Below, piece by piece: positions 39,382 through 49,067 of a stretch of DNA of 64,000 nucleotides. Position 1 is the first letter of the stretch; each line of letters opens with the position of its first letter. The stretch covers positions 1 through 64,000 of the IMG/VR virus record IMGVR_UViG_3300014501_000016. One strand, written 5' to 3'. Source of the DNA: a virus. Made by a program: the position numbers and the translations under genes. The notes beneath the pieces are model-generated. The model was not told where the DNA came from. It saw only the letters and a program-made list of their open reading frames with translations, and ran no database searches.

Positions 39382-42123
39382 ATGCGCGCAACTCTCCAGG
39401 GCATTCTTCGCGGCTTGGCATTCTTGCTGTTCGTGTGCCCGATGGCGCGCGCGACTACCTTTAACGTCAATGGCTCCCAGACTCAATCGACTATCCAGGG
39501 GGTCATCAGTGCGGCTTCCCCGGGGGATACTATATCGTTCGCGTCCGGAACTTATACCCTAAGTTCGTCCCTTACCCTTAAGTGCGGCATTACCTACACC
39601 GGGCCAGTGACCACCCCTGCTACCGCAAAAATTACTACGAGCACAGCAAACATATCGCTGCTTCAGATGTATGGAGGGTGTTCATCGGGAACGACAACGA
39701 TTGAGTACCTGCAGCTTGATGGGGCAGGAGCGATATTTTTTGATACAAGCGGTTATACCAACGTCAATTTTCTGCACAATCAAACTACCTCTGTCCCCTA
39801 CAATCCTAGCGCTTATGGCGCCACCTCATCGCTGTTCCTTAGTGGAAACATAACTAATATCGACGCAAACTTCACGATCGAGTACAACACTTTTGGTGAC
39901 GCCAACTCATGCACAGCAGCGCTCAGTGTGGATGACGGTACTTGCGCGGGAGTCATCACCGGCAATGTCGGACATCTCCGCAACTTCACCATGAAGTACA
40001 ACACCTTCTACCATCTTGGCGAGGGTGTCCATATGGAGCAAGTGGACTATGTTCCGGGTGCTCAACCCATTGGCGACTGTAACAATTGCGACATCGAATT
40101 TAACTTTTTCAACCAAATAGTCAGGATTTGGATGGAGATACAAATCGGCGTTGAAGATGGCGGCAACCCGATGATCACAAGCAATAACGTGTTCATGAAC
40201 CCCTACCAGGGAGGTGTTCCCTGGAGTGGGATGGCGCTATCTGCGCCATGCTGTCAATCTTCTGGCCCCACTACCCATCCGACTAATACGATTCCATCGA
40301 ACTTAATCCAAAACAATCTGTTTATAAACTCGCTGAGCACGTCTTTTGCTACACCTAACGGCATAGAAATGTCCGGGTCGGGAACGCAGGCCACCAATAA
40401 TTTGATTCAAGGATTTTTTTGTACCGGAGTGGTGTGGTCGACCAATAGTCACAGTTGGGCCATCTCCAACAATACGATCACGGGACAAATGATGGCTTCT
40501 GGGTCTGCCTGCTACAGTTTTGGAGGCAGCCAGTTCACGACCAGCGAGTGCACTGGCTGCACCGCGCCGATTATGGCGGGAAACGTAACCGGGTCAACGT
40601 CATCAGCTATTACCAGCGTCGCTCCCACCTCCATCTCTCCAGCGGCTGGAAGCTACGCCTTCCCGCTTGCGGTGACGCTCACCGATCCCGGCTATACTTC
40701 GGGCGCCATACCATTAGGCAATACTGGCATCTGGTACACCACAGACGGATCTACGCCAGTTCCGGGATCGGGGACAGCTAAATATCTCGCAAGTGGCGGC
40801 AGTTTCATCTTGCCCTCTGCGGCAACGGTCAAGGCGGTAGGCATGTGGGGGAGTGCCAATCAGCCTACGAGTTATCCCGGCGGATACGGGTTCGTTCCAA
40901 GCTCGGTGGTGAGCGCTGCCTATTCGGCCTCCGGAGGAGTCTTGACCCTTACCGGCATTACGCTCGGCGCCCCATCGACGGCGCTGATTGCTGGCGGCGC
41001 GGCCGAGCAGGGCACCCTCATCTGCCATTATTCCGATAGCTCGAGCGATGATTGCACGAACACCGATGCGCATGGATTCGGGCCGGGCACATTCGCCAGC
41101 TCGTTGGCGTCCGTCGCCACAATATCTTCCACGGCATTGATAACTCCGCTGGTCGCCGGCACAACCAACTTGACCGCAACGCTGGGCGTCCTCACTTCTA
41201 CCTTGCCCATATCGGTAAGTAGTGGTGCATCTCCATTTTTGGGAAACAACCAGGAAAATTTCGCCGGGTTCACCTCTGCCAACTTTTTCAACAGCGTTTA
41301 TGCCATCAGTCCGCCCTATGCGACCACGGTCGGCAATTGTCATTTCTTCCTGCCGACAGGCACCATCACTTTGGGCGCTCACTACGATTGCCTGATCATC
41401 ACAGCGCCGACTGCCACGACGGAAGCATCGGCGCTCACCTGTCACGCAACCTATACGACCACCAGCACCAGCGCGCCGAACGCGTTTGTTAGCTTGCCGA
41501 TCACGGGTTGCGGGACGATTGCGGCCTCTACTCCCTATTGGGTAGCCACCAACACCAACGATTCGAGCGGGCCTAATTTTGGATTTTGGAATTGTGGCGG
41601 AAGCTGCGGGGCGACCGCTCCGACCACCTATGGCACAGGCACCTATTCGAGTTATTGGGTGGCCATCAATTACGGCACATATACCGGATTGCCCAGCTCG
41701 CTCTCCGCGAACACCTACCAGGTCTCGCAATATGTCGACCTGATGCCCACCGCGCCGACGCTGGTCAGTGGATATCAGGACAATACGCTGTCGATCAACA
41801 AGATCGTTCTAGGCTCCGGCTATCAGCAGCATGCCTATTGCGTCTACAGCGACGGCGTTATCTACCCCTGCGATACCACCGACGCACGCGGGAACGCGGT
41901 GACGGCCTGGACGGAGGACAGCGGCGGCGTGATCCTCGCGATCGGTGCCGTGGGCAGCGGGAGCCCTGGCCTTATCACCGCGACAGGATATGGCCAGACG
42001 AATACTCATTGCACGCTGACGGGTTCCGTTTCCTGTGCTGAATACACCTGGACCGTGACAAACCAACCGGCGACGAGCTCGGTAATACAGGGCGCGAACC
42101 TTCACGGCAGCAACGTTAACTAA
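39382..42123 (+). CDS. secreted right-handed beta-helix protein with chitobiase-C-terminal-like domain
   Basis: 913 residues starting on the previous stop. The signal is LRGLAFLLFVCPMARA-TT. Residues about 25-400 are beta-helix-like: QSTIQGVISAASPGDTISFA, GTYTLSSSLTLKCGITYTGP and many Asn-rich turns (NFTIEYNTFGD, NNTITGQMMASGS). About 410-510 resemble CHB_HEX_C (ISPAAGSYAFPLAVTLTDPG, GIWYTTDGSTPVPGSG). Ig-like and further beta domains follow. Looks like a polysaccharide-active or surface-binding exoprotein. Confidence 0.78.
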   Translation: MRATLQGILRGLAFLLFVCPMARATTFNVNGSQTQSTIQGVISAASPGDTISFASGTYTLSSSLTLKCGITYTGPVTTPATAKITTSTANISLLQMYGGCSSGTTTIEYLQLDGAGAIFFDTSGYTNVNFLHNQTTSVPYNPSAYGATSSLFLSGNITNIDANFTIEYNTFGDANSCTAALSVDDGTCAGVITGNVGHLRNFTMKYNTFYHLGEGVHMEQVDYVPGAQPIGDCNNCDIEFNFFNQIVRIWMEIQIGVEDGGNPMITSNNVFMNPYQGGVPWSGMALSAPCCQSSGPTTHPTNTIPSNLIQNNLFINSLSTSFATPNGIEMSGSGTQATNNLIQGFFCTGVVWSTNSHSWAISNNTITGQMMASGSACYSFGGSQFTTSECTGCTAPIMAGNVTGSTSSAITSVAPTSISPAAGSYAFPLAVTLTDPGYTSGAIPLGNTGIWYTTDGSTPVPGSGTAKYLASGGSFILPSAATVKAVGMWGSANQPTSYPGGYGFVPSSVVSAAYSASGGVLTLTGITLGAPSTALIAGGAAEQGTLICHYSDSSSDDCTNTDAHGFGPGTFASSLASVATISSTALITPLVAGTTNLTATLGVLTSTLPISVSSGASPFLGNNQENFAGFTSANFFNSVYAISPPYATTVGNCHFFLPTGTITLGAHYDCLIITAPTATTEASALTCHATYTTTSTSAPNAFVSLPITGCGTIAASTPYWVATNTNDSSGPNFGFWNCGGSCGATAPTTYGTGTYSSYWVAINYGTYTGLPSSLSANTYQVSQYVDLMPTAPTLVSGYQDNTLSINKIVLGSGYQQHAYCVYSDGVIYPCDTTDARGNAVTAWTEDSGGVILAIGAVGSGSPGLITATGYGQTNTHCTLTGSVSCAEYTWTVTNQPATSSVIQGANLHGSNVN

Positions 42124-42141
42124 AAGAGAACGAGGCCGGAA

Positions 42142-42486
42142 ATGGTGCGCGTAAAAACGGGGCAAGATGGAAAGGCAATAGGCACCTGGAAGCCTGGCGA
42201 TCCGCCCCCGGTAAGCCAGGACGACAGTCTGCCTCAGATGCCGAATTGGATCATCGGCATCCTGCTCGATTCACCTGACGAGATCGTTCACGCCGCGGCC
42301 TTGCGCTATCAGGTGGCTGAGCCGCATCGTCACATATCGCGCGAGGACCCGCTCTTCTCCGGCACATGGCTGGTGCTCGAAAAGGACTACACCGGGCGAG
42401 GGTGCGTGTATCTGTTTCACCCGCCCGAGGCCGAGATTAAAGCGAAAGCGTGGGCCAAACTAAAGAACGAATTACTGGATTTGTGA
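42142..42486 (+). CDS. small protein, YTGRGxVYLFH family (copy 1)
   Basis: 114 residues. The C-terminal half carries EDPLFSGTWLVLEKDYTGRG-CVYLFH, then a Lys/Ala-rich helix. The downstream gene has the same block, so the two are tandem paralogues. No known family. They follow the secreted protein array and may serve it or the tail. Confidence 0.65.
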   Translation: MVRVKTGQDGKAIGTWKPGDPPPVSQDDSLPQMPNWIIGILLDSPDEIVHAAALRYQVAEPHRHISREDPLFSGTWLVLEKDYTGRGCVYLFHPPEAEIKAKAWAKLKNELLDL

Positions 42487-42492
42487 TGCGCC

Positions 42493-42768
42493 ATGACCAA
42501 GCGCAATCCGCAACGCAAAGGCGATGCGCGGGGACTGTGGAAGCTGGTGCAGCCGGAACCGCCCACGGAGATTCCGGGCCCCGTTATGTTCAATCTACCT
42601 CGCATGCGTTATCGCGCCCTCGAAGACCCATTCTTCCTCGGCACATATAAGGCCGAACCAGTTAGCTATACGGGGAGAGGCATCGTCTACCTGTTTCACG
42701 GCAGGGGCGCGCGACAGAAAGCTCAGGCGAAGGCGGCGGAGATCAATCAGAGGGACGGGTTCGTGTGA
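42493..42768 (+). CDS. small protein, YTGRGxVYLFH family (copy 2)
   Basis: 91 residues: ALEDPFFLGTYKAEPVSYTG-RGIVYLFH followed by a basic helix (GARQKAQAKAAEINQRDG). Paralogue of the preceding gene, with a shorter and more basic N-terminus. Unknown function. Confidence 0.65.
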   Translation: MTKRNPQRKGDARGLWKLVQPEPPTEIPGPVMFNLPRMRYRALEDPFFLGTYKAEPVSYTGRGIVYLFHGRGARQKAQAKAAEINQRDGFV

Positions 42769-42769
42769 G

Positions 42770-42847
42770 ATGAAGCCCCGCGAAAACTTGCCGCCAGGAA
42801 TACGGGGCCTATCCTGCGCGGGTCAATCTGAGCCGGTGTCTGAATAG
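42770..42847 (+). CDS. possible 25-residue peptide
   Basis: A short frame begins 1 base after the previous stop: MKPRENLPPGIRGLSCAGQS then EPVSE. No ribosome site is evident. Recorded as tentative; the following 42848-43096 holds no convincing gene. Confidence 0.2.
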   Translation: MKPRENLPPGIRGLSCAGQSEPVSE

Positions 42848-43096
42848 CATTGCATATTGGGAGGATTAATAAGCTCAGTAGAGTGGCTCCGCGAATAACC
42901 CGCTGGGCAAGGCTGAACAAAGCTGTCGTCTCTTGTGTACGTGGTCTGACATGCGCTATAGGCTGCGCAATCTGGCACGAACGAGACTTTAATCGGCACC
43001 CGAGAGAACACAAAGTACTCCTTGGAAGGCTCGATTGTTTTGTCAATTGGATCACCTCCCTTCCGGAAAATCGATCTTACGGCAAAAGGATAACTC

Positions 43097-43537
43097 ATGA
43101 GGCGACATCCGGATTGGGCAACGCGCCTCGATGTATACATTGCAGCGAACGCATCCATGCCGTTCAGCTATGAGCGCGCGAACGGATTGGATTGCTGCAC
43201 GTTCGCGTTCGGGGCTATCCATGCCATGACCGGCATCGCGATAGGCGCCCAGTTTGTGGGCATCTACAGCACGAAACGTGAATCACTCATCGCAATGCGG
43301 AGTTACTGCGGGAGCCCATCGCTTCGCATGGCGATCGCGAAGTTGATGACTGAAAACAAGTTTGGGCGCCGTCCTCCGCTTTTTGCGCAACGTGGCGATG
43401 CGGTTCTCGTGCCGAACGGTCCGGCAGGAGAATTCTTTGGCGTGGTTGACCTCAATGGACGAGACGTATTAGGTATCGGCGACCGTGGCATACGCCGCGT
43501 CCCAATAAGCATTGAATGCCGTGCCTGGCGCATTTAG
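43097..43537 (+). CDS. NlpC/P60-like (DUF6950-type) tail hydrolase
   Basis: 146 residues. RRHPDWATRLDVYIAANASM, then the likely catalytic Cys in RANGLDCCTFAFGAIHAMTG, RGDAVLVPNGPAGEFFGVVD and LGIGDRGIRRVPI form the reduced papain-like fold of DUF6950 proteins encoded beside the central tail protein. It probably degrades peptidoglycan during DNA entry. The usual catalytic His is not obvious; the GVVD segment occupies its position. Confidence 0.72.
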   Translation: MRRHPDWATRLDVYIAANASMPFSYERANGLDCCTFAFGAIHAMTGIAIGAQFVGIYSTKRESLIAMRSYCGSPSLRMAIAKLMTENKFGRRPPLFAQRGDAVLVPNGPAGEFFGVVDLNGRDVLGIGDRGIRRVPISIECRAWRI

Positions 43538-43732
43538 CAGCGGGCCGGATTCGATACCGGCTTATCTGGCGAAGGAGAAAACCCGGTGATGTTGTCTAGC
43601 TCGTCGGCTGGGTCGCCACTCCCTGCCGCAATCCGTCCGGATCTGCGTGTCACTTACTTCTCGGATTTGCGCGGAGACCCCGCGACCGCACCACGCCGCC
43701 ACTGCAAAAGCGATTATCGCATGGAGGATTTC

Positions 43733-44215
43733 ATGAACACAGAACAGCGTCTCAGCCGTGACGAATGGGGTAGGCACCAATGTTTCCTGGCTGAGTGGCA
43801 TGACCCGGTCGGCGCCAGCAGCGTTTGCCTGTTCTCGAACCTGGACGCGGCTATCTTCTTTGTGGTATCCGGCATCGGGCCGTACGTCGATTGGGACCGC
43901 TTCCCTGATCCGATGAAGACTTATCCCTATGAGGATCGGGACGGCACCCGCGACTTCACTCCCGCGTTCCGCATCGAGCAGACTATCCAGCGCAGTCCGC
44001 AAGGTTCCGAATGGCAAAACGACAAGAAGATCAGAGGCGCGGTCACGAAGATGACCATTGCGGATGACTGGACCGTGGGCAATGGGATCGCGGAATCGAG
44101 CAAGCGGTATTTCGCTGCTGCTACGGGACGGGACGAGGTTCATTTGCGTGGCGAAGGGGATCGGCTCTGCGCGGAAGCCGGTCGTGTCCACCATGCGACC
44201 GCAGGCACCATCTAA
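43733..44215 (+). CDS. hypothetical tail-region protein
   Basis: 160 residues from ATG 43733 (GGAGG 6 bases upstream); an in-frame ATG at 43586 is less likely. Contains LSRDEWGRHQCFLAEWHDPV, FSNLDAAIFFVVSGIGPYVD and TRDFTPAFRIEQTIQR. It does not match a family I know. The stop overlaps the next start (TAATG). Confidence 0.55.
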   Translation: MNTEQRLSRDEWGRHQCFLAEWHDPVGASSVCLFSNLDAAIFFVVSGIGPYVDWDRFPDPMKTYPYEDRDGTRDFTPAFRIEQTIQRSPQGSEWQNDKKIRGAVTKMTIADDWTVGNGIAESSKRYFAAATGRDEVHLRGEGDRLCAEAGRVHHATAGTI

Positions 44216-44385
44216 TGCTCGAATGGATCAGTGATCGCATCACGCTTTGGCTGATGTGCAAGCGAATAGACTTCCGCGTTGAACATGCGCAGGTTCCATT
44301 CACGCCGCTCGACGTGCAGCGTCTCGCAGCCCTTAGGAAAAAGTTCCCTAACTGCGCGAAGCTCTGGTTTGCGGGGCGCGAGTAA
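44215..44385 (+). CDS. small hypothetical protein
   Basis: 56 residues: MLEWISDRITLWLMCKRIDF, then TPLDVQRLAALRKKFPNC. Starts on the overlapping previous stop and ends immediately before the central tail protein start. Unknown, coupled to it. Confidence 0.55.
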   Translation: MLEWISDRITLWLMCKRIDFRVEHAQVPFTPLDVQRLAALRKKFPNCAKLWFAGRE

Positions 44386-47300
44386 ATGTCGAAGGTCATA
44401 GAGCAGGTTGGAATCGGTGCAGGCTTAATCGCGCTCAGTGTCTTTGTTCCCGGCGGATTCCTGGCTGCGGGCGGGCTGCTGTCTGCGGTCGGCGGCATGG
44501 CAAGTATTCTTGCAAGCGCCGGCGCAGGCATGGTGTTGAGCGGAGTCGGCACACTGCTTGGCCAAAGGGCCAGCGGCATCAGCACGACCAGCCGGAATCC
44601 GATCATGCCATGGCAGTGCTGCTATGGCAGAAAAAAGGTCGGCGGCACCATCGTCTACCTCGAGGAAACGGCCACCCACAACCGGATTATCACATTCGTC
44701 ATCGTGGTCGCCTGCCATCCAATCGACGGGATAGAAGAGGTCTGGTTTAACAATCGCAAGCTCCCATTGCAGCCCTACACCCAGTTTGGCGACGCGTCGA
44801 ATCCAAATGGATTCCTTCAAAGCTGGGTCCCCCCACAGGGCAACTGGGTAATCGAGACCATCTCTCGCATAAACGATGTCGTCTCGGTCACGTTCGCGCA
44901 AAACCCAAATTCCCAGTATCTGCAGTTTAATGGCGAAACCTTACACATCCACGGGACCATTGACGCGGCTGGAGGCAGCACGTTCGAGGGGTACTATCCC
45001 GTGGTGCAGACCGGGCCCGCGGCCTTCACCTACACCGCTGGCGGCCCACCGGGCGCGGGCGTGCCCGGCACCGGCCAGATTACGACCACCTGGCCCGCAT
45101 ATCCCACCGCCAATGTGGTCGTGGGCTATTACACCGGAAATCAGACCGCTGCGAGCGGCATAGTCATGGGCAACACGGCAGGGTACTGGACCTCGCAGTG
45201 CCTACTCACCGGCCGCGCTTACGTGGTCCTCAAACTCAACTATGACGCGAACGTTTACACCGGGCTGCCCGAATTCTCATTTGTGATCCGCGGCAAGAAT
45301 GATATCTATGATCCGCGGACCGGCCAGAAGAGTTACACGAATAACGCCGCGCTCTGCATAGCCGACTTTCTCGCGCACCCGCTTTGGGGATACAACGATT
45401 ATTACGAATCCGGACCACAGCCTCAGCCAGGCGAGGTCAAGCGGTTCATGATCCCCGATGCCGAGCTGATCTCCGCGGCTAACATCTGCGACGAGCAAGT
45501 GCAACTGTTCTCAGGGGCTTCAGAGAACCGCTACAGTTGCGACGGAGCATGGGACGTCTCCGTATTGCGCGCGGAAGTGCTTCAGAACCTGCTCACGAGT
45601 TGCGGTGGTCGCCTGGTCGAAATCGGCGGACAACACTTCATCTATCCGGCCGCGTGGATCTCCCCATCGGGCGCGATCACGATTGGCAATGGCACGACGG
45701 GACCGCTGATGATGATGAACTCGTTTGGGCTGGTCGCCGAATATTTCAATAATCCGGTCGCTGCCTACATTCCCGATTGCGCCGGGTCGACCGAATCCCA
45801 GTTCGTTTATGCGTTGGGCCTGCTCAATGCCTATCAGGCGGTCGGGAACTCGAATGCGAAGGCGCTCGCCCAACTGATCCTCTCCGCGGTCGTGCCTTTT
45901 CTGTTCCGGGGCATGCAACCGCCGGCGCAGGTCACGGCCACGAATATCTGGTCGCCAAACTCCTATTTCGATGTCAAACAGCCATTCCTTGACTATGCCG
46001 GCAACACTATCAGCGTCACTCAGGACTTTGCGAGCACGATCGAGGGCGGCTGGCGGACGCTGGTCGGCGCCGAGATCCAGACCAGTTGCGATGCCTACAA
46101 CTGGGCGATGCGCTTGTTCGCGGCCGCGGCGCTGATCTTTGACGGGGCGACGGACGTTCCTTCAATCGATCTAGGCTACGGCCTCAGTCCTTACGGGCAG
46201 AGTTATGGCGACCCGGAAACGCCTGGCACCACGATCAACAGCGGCTGGCTCGTCATGTTGACCGCGATTCGACAGATGGCGCGCATCGCCTACAATGTTC
46301 CGTCCTCCGGAGCCTATCAGGGCGGCATGATCCCGTTCGTCGTCTCGTTCCTGGGGACGCCGGCGCCAGCGCTCAATACCTGGCTGGGCCCGGCTTACGT
46401 CGGTTATCAGTCGCCGTGGGCAGTCAACCAGGTGAACCCTTTCGGGGTCGCAAATGCGATCGAGTTCATCGCCGAATCACAGGCCACGCTCGCAGTTCAG
46501 GGCACGATTGCCGACACCGTGACCTTCACGGTCACCGGGGCGAACCCGAAGACGTTAGCTGTCCCGATTGCGATCAAGCCGGACGGCACGTCTTCGGCTC
46601 AATTCAGCTATGCCGGGCTGAACGTCGGAACCGACACCATCGTGGGCACGCTCCCGTCCCATTCCCTGACCTCGAATGCCGGCCAGGTCGCCTGGAGTGC
46701 CTACGCGGCCCCTATAGCCGTTTTTGGCGTCCAGGTCGCGGTGATGAGTGCGGATGGGTCAGGACTCTTCAACGGCCTCAGCGCGGTACTGTCCACCACG
46801 CCTGTGCAGGGGTTAATGTTCAACTCCCATCCGCAGTCAATCTTTCCGGGAGACCCCCACCAGTCCGGCAACCAGGCCAACCCATTCGTCTCGAACGCGG
46901 TATCGACCACGGGCACCTATGCGGGCGACACCCCGATTCCGAATACCGGCGGCAGATTCAACGCGGTGATCACCGGCTTTATGACGATTGAGACGGCCGG
47001 CCCGCAGACCTTCACGGTCTACGTTAACAGCGCCTTCGTGATCGGCTTCAATGGCGGCGTTACCTATGTGGCCGGATTCAGAAACCTTGGCGCGCTCTCT
47101 GGCGGCACGCCCACCTTGGGATTCCCGGCGCTCGCGGGGTTCAATAATGCGGGCGACTTCCCTGGCGCGAATTGGGCGGTGGTTAGCTTCACCCTGAACT
47201 TCCCGAACCCTGGCATATACCAGTTCGAAATCCCCTACGCCTCGGGGCTATTCTCTGAGCGGCAATTTGCCATGCTGAGCGGCACCGGCACCGTCATTCC

Positions 47301-48732
47301 GAATGTGGGCATCATTACCGGCGGCGGATCCACTACGGCCACGGGCACGGCACCGAGCGGCCAGTTGCAGTTGACGCCCTACAGCGGCGGTTATGCGATC
47401 GGGCAGACCGCGAGCTTTATTCTCCAGCTCACCGGCATCACCTACACCGCGCCGATCGAGGGACCGTTCATCCCGTCCTACCAATATCAGGTTCCCGTTG
47501 GCGCGCAAACGTGGGGGCCCGTCGGCGTCTTCGGCTATTTTGGCCCGGATCCTAACTTTAGCGCCGGCTATTACCAGTACCGTCCCCTGGCCGAACTCTG
47601 CGACTTGATTGCGGGCGCGATCGGGACGGAGCCATGGTATGCGTCGTCCTATGCCCAGGCGGTGAACGTCAAGAACTCGTTCCTGTCATGGCTGAATACT
47701 ATCTGGGCCACGTCGGCGACCGGGCCGCCGAATTTCTTCCCGCAGACCGGCCCGCAGACCACCGCGGTCGACATGCATTGCGCGGCGCTGATCCTCTATT
47801 CGGTTCTGACCCTCGACCTGGGATTGCGTCCGACCGGTGCTGGCGGCGCGGCTGCGATGGATGCTACCGGTTACGCGCTCATGAACAAGGTTTACGACCT
47901 TCTCTTCAATACCTATTTGCCGACCGGTCCCATGGCCGGGACATTCTGCCTTGACCCGACCGGTGCGCAAGACTGGTCCCCGATCTGGTCGGGTGAACTG
48001 TTGCGTGCGCTTTCTCTTCTGGTGACTTGGGCGACCGCCAATGGACAATCGGTGCAGCACGATTATGCCGTGATTTGGATTGATGGCCTGATCGATTTCG
48101 GGCTCAACAATGTGGTCCCGGTGGACCGGGACCTGGGCTACACGGTGAACGATATAACTCCGCCAGTTGTTTGGCGTGCCACGCGGCAGAGGATGGGCTT
48201 GTTCAATGGGATCAAAGGGACGTACATCTCCGAAGCGAACCAGTGGCAACAGAGCGACATTCCGCCGTACGCTCAAGACACCCTGCACGGCTACACCAAC
48301 GGCACCGCCGCCCATGATAACGACGCAAACTGGGACGCGGACGGCGAGCGTCTATGGAAGGACATACAGCTCCCATTCACCACCTCAGTGTCCATGGCTC
48401 AGCGACTAGAAAAAATAGAACTGCTGCGCGTCCGGCAACAGGGGACCGGAAACGTTAGCGGCATGATGTGGACCTACGAGTCGGCGCCGCTGGATACGCA
48501 ATACTTCTCGTTCGCGCCGTTTGGCTGGCTGAATAAGATATTGGAGATCGCGAATTGCCGACTGGTGCCGGGCACTAGCCAGAACGAGCAGGGGATCGAG
48601 GTGCCGACGTTCACGATTCAACTTGACATACAGGAGGCCGCCGCCAGTGTCTATGAATGGGACGTCGATGAGGAGCTTACGAATTCTGGATATTCTCAGG
48701 TTCCTGGCTTGCAGAACGTCGCGCCTGATTAG
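44386..48732 (+). CDS. large central tail protein (gpJ-type tip) with PA14-like insertion
   Basis: 1448 residues. A hydrophobic N-terminus (GLIALSVFVPGGFLAAGGLL) and KVGGTIVYLEETATHNRIIT, then VVACHPIDGIEEVWFNNRKL and DPRTGQKSYTNNAALCIADF match the start of host-specificity/tip proteins. RYSCDGAWDVSVLRAEVLQN is a hub block. Around residues 805-930 a PA14-like carbohydrate-binding region appears (RFNAVITGFMTIETAGPQTF). The C-terminus resumes with ALYSVLTL-type helices and ATRQRMGLFNGIKGTYI. It forms the tail tip and probably recognises the host. Confidence 0.85.
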   Translation: MSKVIEQVGIGAGLIALSVFVPGGFLAAGGLLSAVGGMASILASAGAGMVLSGVGTLLGQRASGISTTSRNPIMPWQCCYGRKKVGGTIVYLEETATHNRIITFVIVVACHPIDGIEEVWFNNRKLPLQPYTQFGDASNPNGFLQSWVPPQGNWVIETISRINDVVSVTFAQNPNSQYLQFNGETLHIHGTIDAAGGSTFEGYYPVVQTGPAAFTYTAGGPPGAGVPGTGQITTTWPAYPTANVVVGYYTGNQTAASGIVMGNTAGYWTSQCLLTGRAYVVLKLNYDANVYTGLPEFSFVIRGKNDIYDPRTGQKSYTNNAALCIADFLAHPLWGYNDYYESGPQPQPGEVKRFMIPDAELISAANICDEQVQLFSGASENRYSCDGAWDVSVLRAEVLQNLLTSCGGRLVEIGGQHFIYPAAWISPSGAITIGNGTTGPLMMMNSFGLVAEYFNNPVAAYIPDCAGSTESQFVYALGLLNAYQAVGNSNAKALAQLILSAVVPFLFRGMQPPAQVTATNIWSPNSYFDVKQPFLDYAGNTISVTQDFASTIEGGWRTLVGAEIQTSCDAYNWAMRLFAAAALIFDGATDVPSIDLGYGLSPYGQSYGDPETPGTTINSGWLVMLTAIRQMARIAYNVPSSGAYQGGMIPFVVSFLGTPAPALNTWLGPAYVGYQSPWAVNQVNPFGVANAIEFIAESQATLAVQGTIADTVTFTVTGANPKTLAVPIAIKPDGTSSAQFSYAGLNVGTDTIVGTLPSHSLTSNAGQVAWSAYAAPIAVFGVQVAVMSADGSGLFNGLSAVLSTTPVQGLMFNSHPQSIFPGDPHQSGNQANPFVSNAVSTTGTYAGDTPIPNTGGRFNAVITGFMTIETAGPQTFTVYVNSAFVIGFNGGVTYVAGFRNLGALSGGTPTLGFPALAGFNNAGDFPGANWAVVSFTLNFPNPGIYQFEIPYASGLFSERQFAMLSGTGTVIPNVGIITGGGSTTATGTAPSGQLQLTPYSGGYAIGQTASFILQLTGITYTAPIEGPFIPSYQYQVPVGAQTWGPVGVFGYFGPDPNFSAGYYQYRPLAELCDLIAGAIGTEPWYASSYAQAVNVKNSFLSWLNTIWATSATGPPNFFPQTGPQTTAVDMHCAALILYSVLTLDLGLRPTGAGGAAAMDATGYALMNKVYDLLFNTYLPTGPMAGTFCLDPTGAQDWSPIWSGELLRALSLLVTWATANGQSVQHDYAVIWIDGLIDFGLNNVVPVDRDLGYTVNDITPPVVWRATRQRMGLFNGIKGTYISEANQWQQSDIPPYAQDTLHGYTNGTAAHDNDANWDADGERLWKDIQLPFTTSVSMAQRLEKIELLRVRQQGTGNVSGMMWTYESAPLDTQYFSFAPFGWLNKILEIANCRLVPGTSQNEQGIEVPTFTIQLDIQEAAASVYEWDVDEELTNSGYSQVPGLQNVAPD

Positions 48733-49049
48733 GGGTGCGCCGGTGGTCCCCATTGGCGATCTGATTTGTTCACGCCATCGAGGGACGGCCGCAAATCTAT
48801 TTCATGCTCGCTGATGGCGTAGTTAGTCGAGTCTTCGCCCGCGCTAGCCGCATGCGCGTTTATATAGTCCTTCGCGGCGGATTCAGTTGAAAAGACAGCG
48901 ATCACCTCTGATTCCTCGTAGTCATACCACCATGTGACGACAAAGGCTTTTTCCTCTGGATACTTTTCGCATGCCCAGATTGCGAACTTGAATGCGAAGC
49001 ACCCAAGAATGAATCCGAGAATTACACCCGCGAAAAACACGATCGTCAT
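48729..49049 (-). CDS. small membrane-anchored protein (leftward)
   Basis: 106 residues. A single N-terminal membrane helix (FFAGVILGFILGCFAFKFAI) precedes a soluble domain: KAFVVTWWYDYEESEVIAVF, STESAAKDYINAHAASAGED. Reads as a genuine protein, opposite to both flanking fibre genes. It may be a superinfection or moron protein. No family recognised. Confidence 0.6.
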   Translation of the reverse strand: MTIVFFAGVILGFILGCFAFKFAIWACEKYPEEKAFVVTWWYDYEESEVIAVFSTESAAKDYINAHAASAGEDSTNYAISEHEIDLRPSLDGVNKSDRQWGPPAHP

Positions 49050-49067
49050 AGCCGAAAGGATACACCC

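Noticed and set aside
40714-41730. 338-residue leftward ORF under the beta-helix protein
   Set aside because: Arg/Gly-rich antisense shadow in a GC-rich stretch, without ribosome site.
42848-43096. Overlapping ORFs on both strands between the YTGRG genes and the NlpC-like gene
   Set aside because: Neither frame has a protein-like composition or a good start; treated as intergenic.
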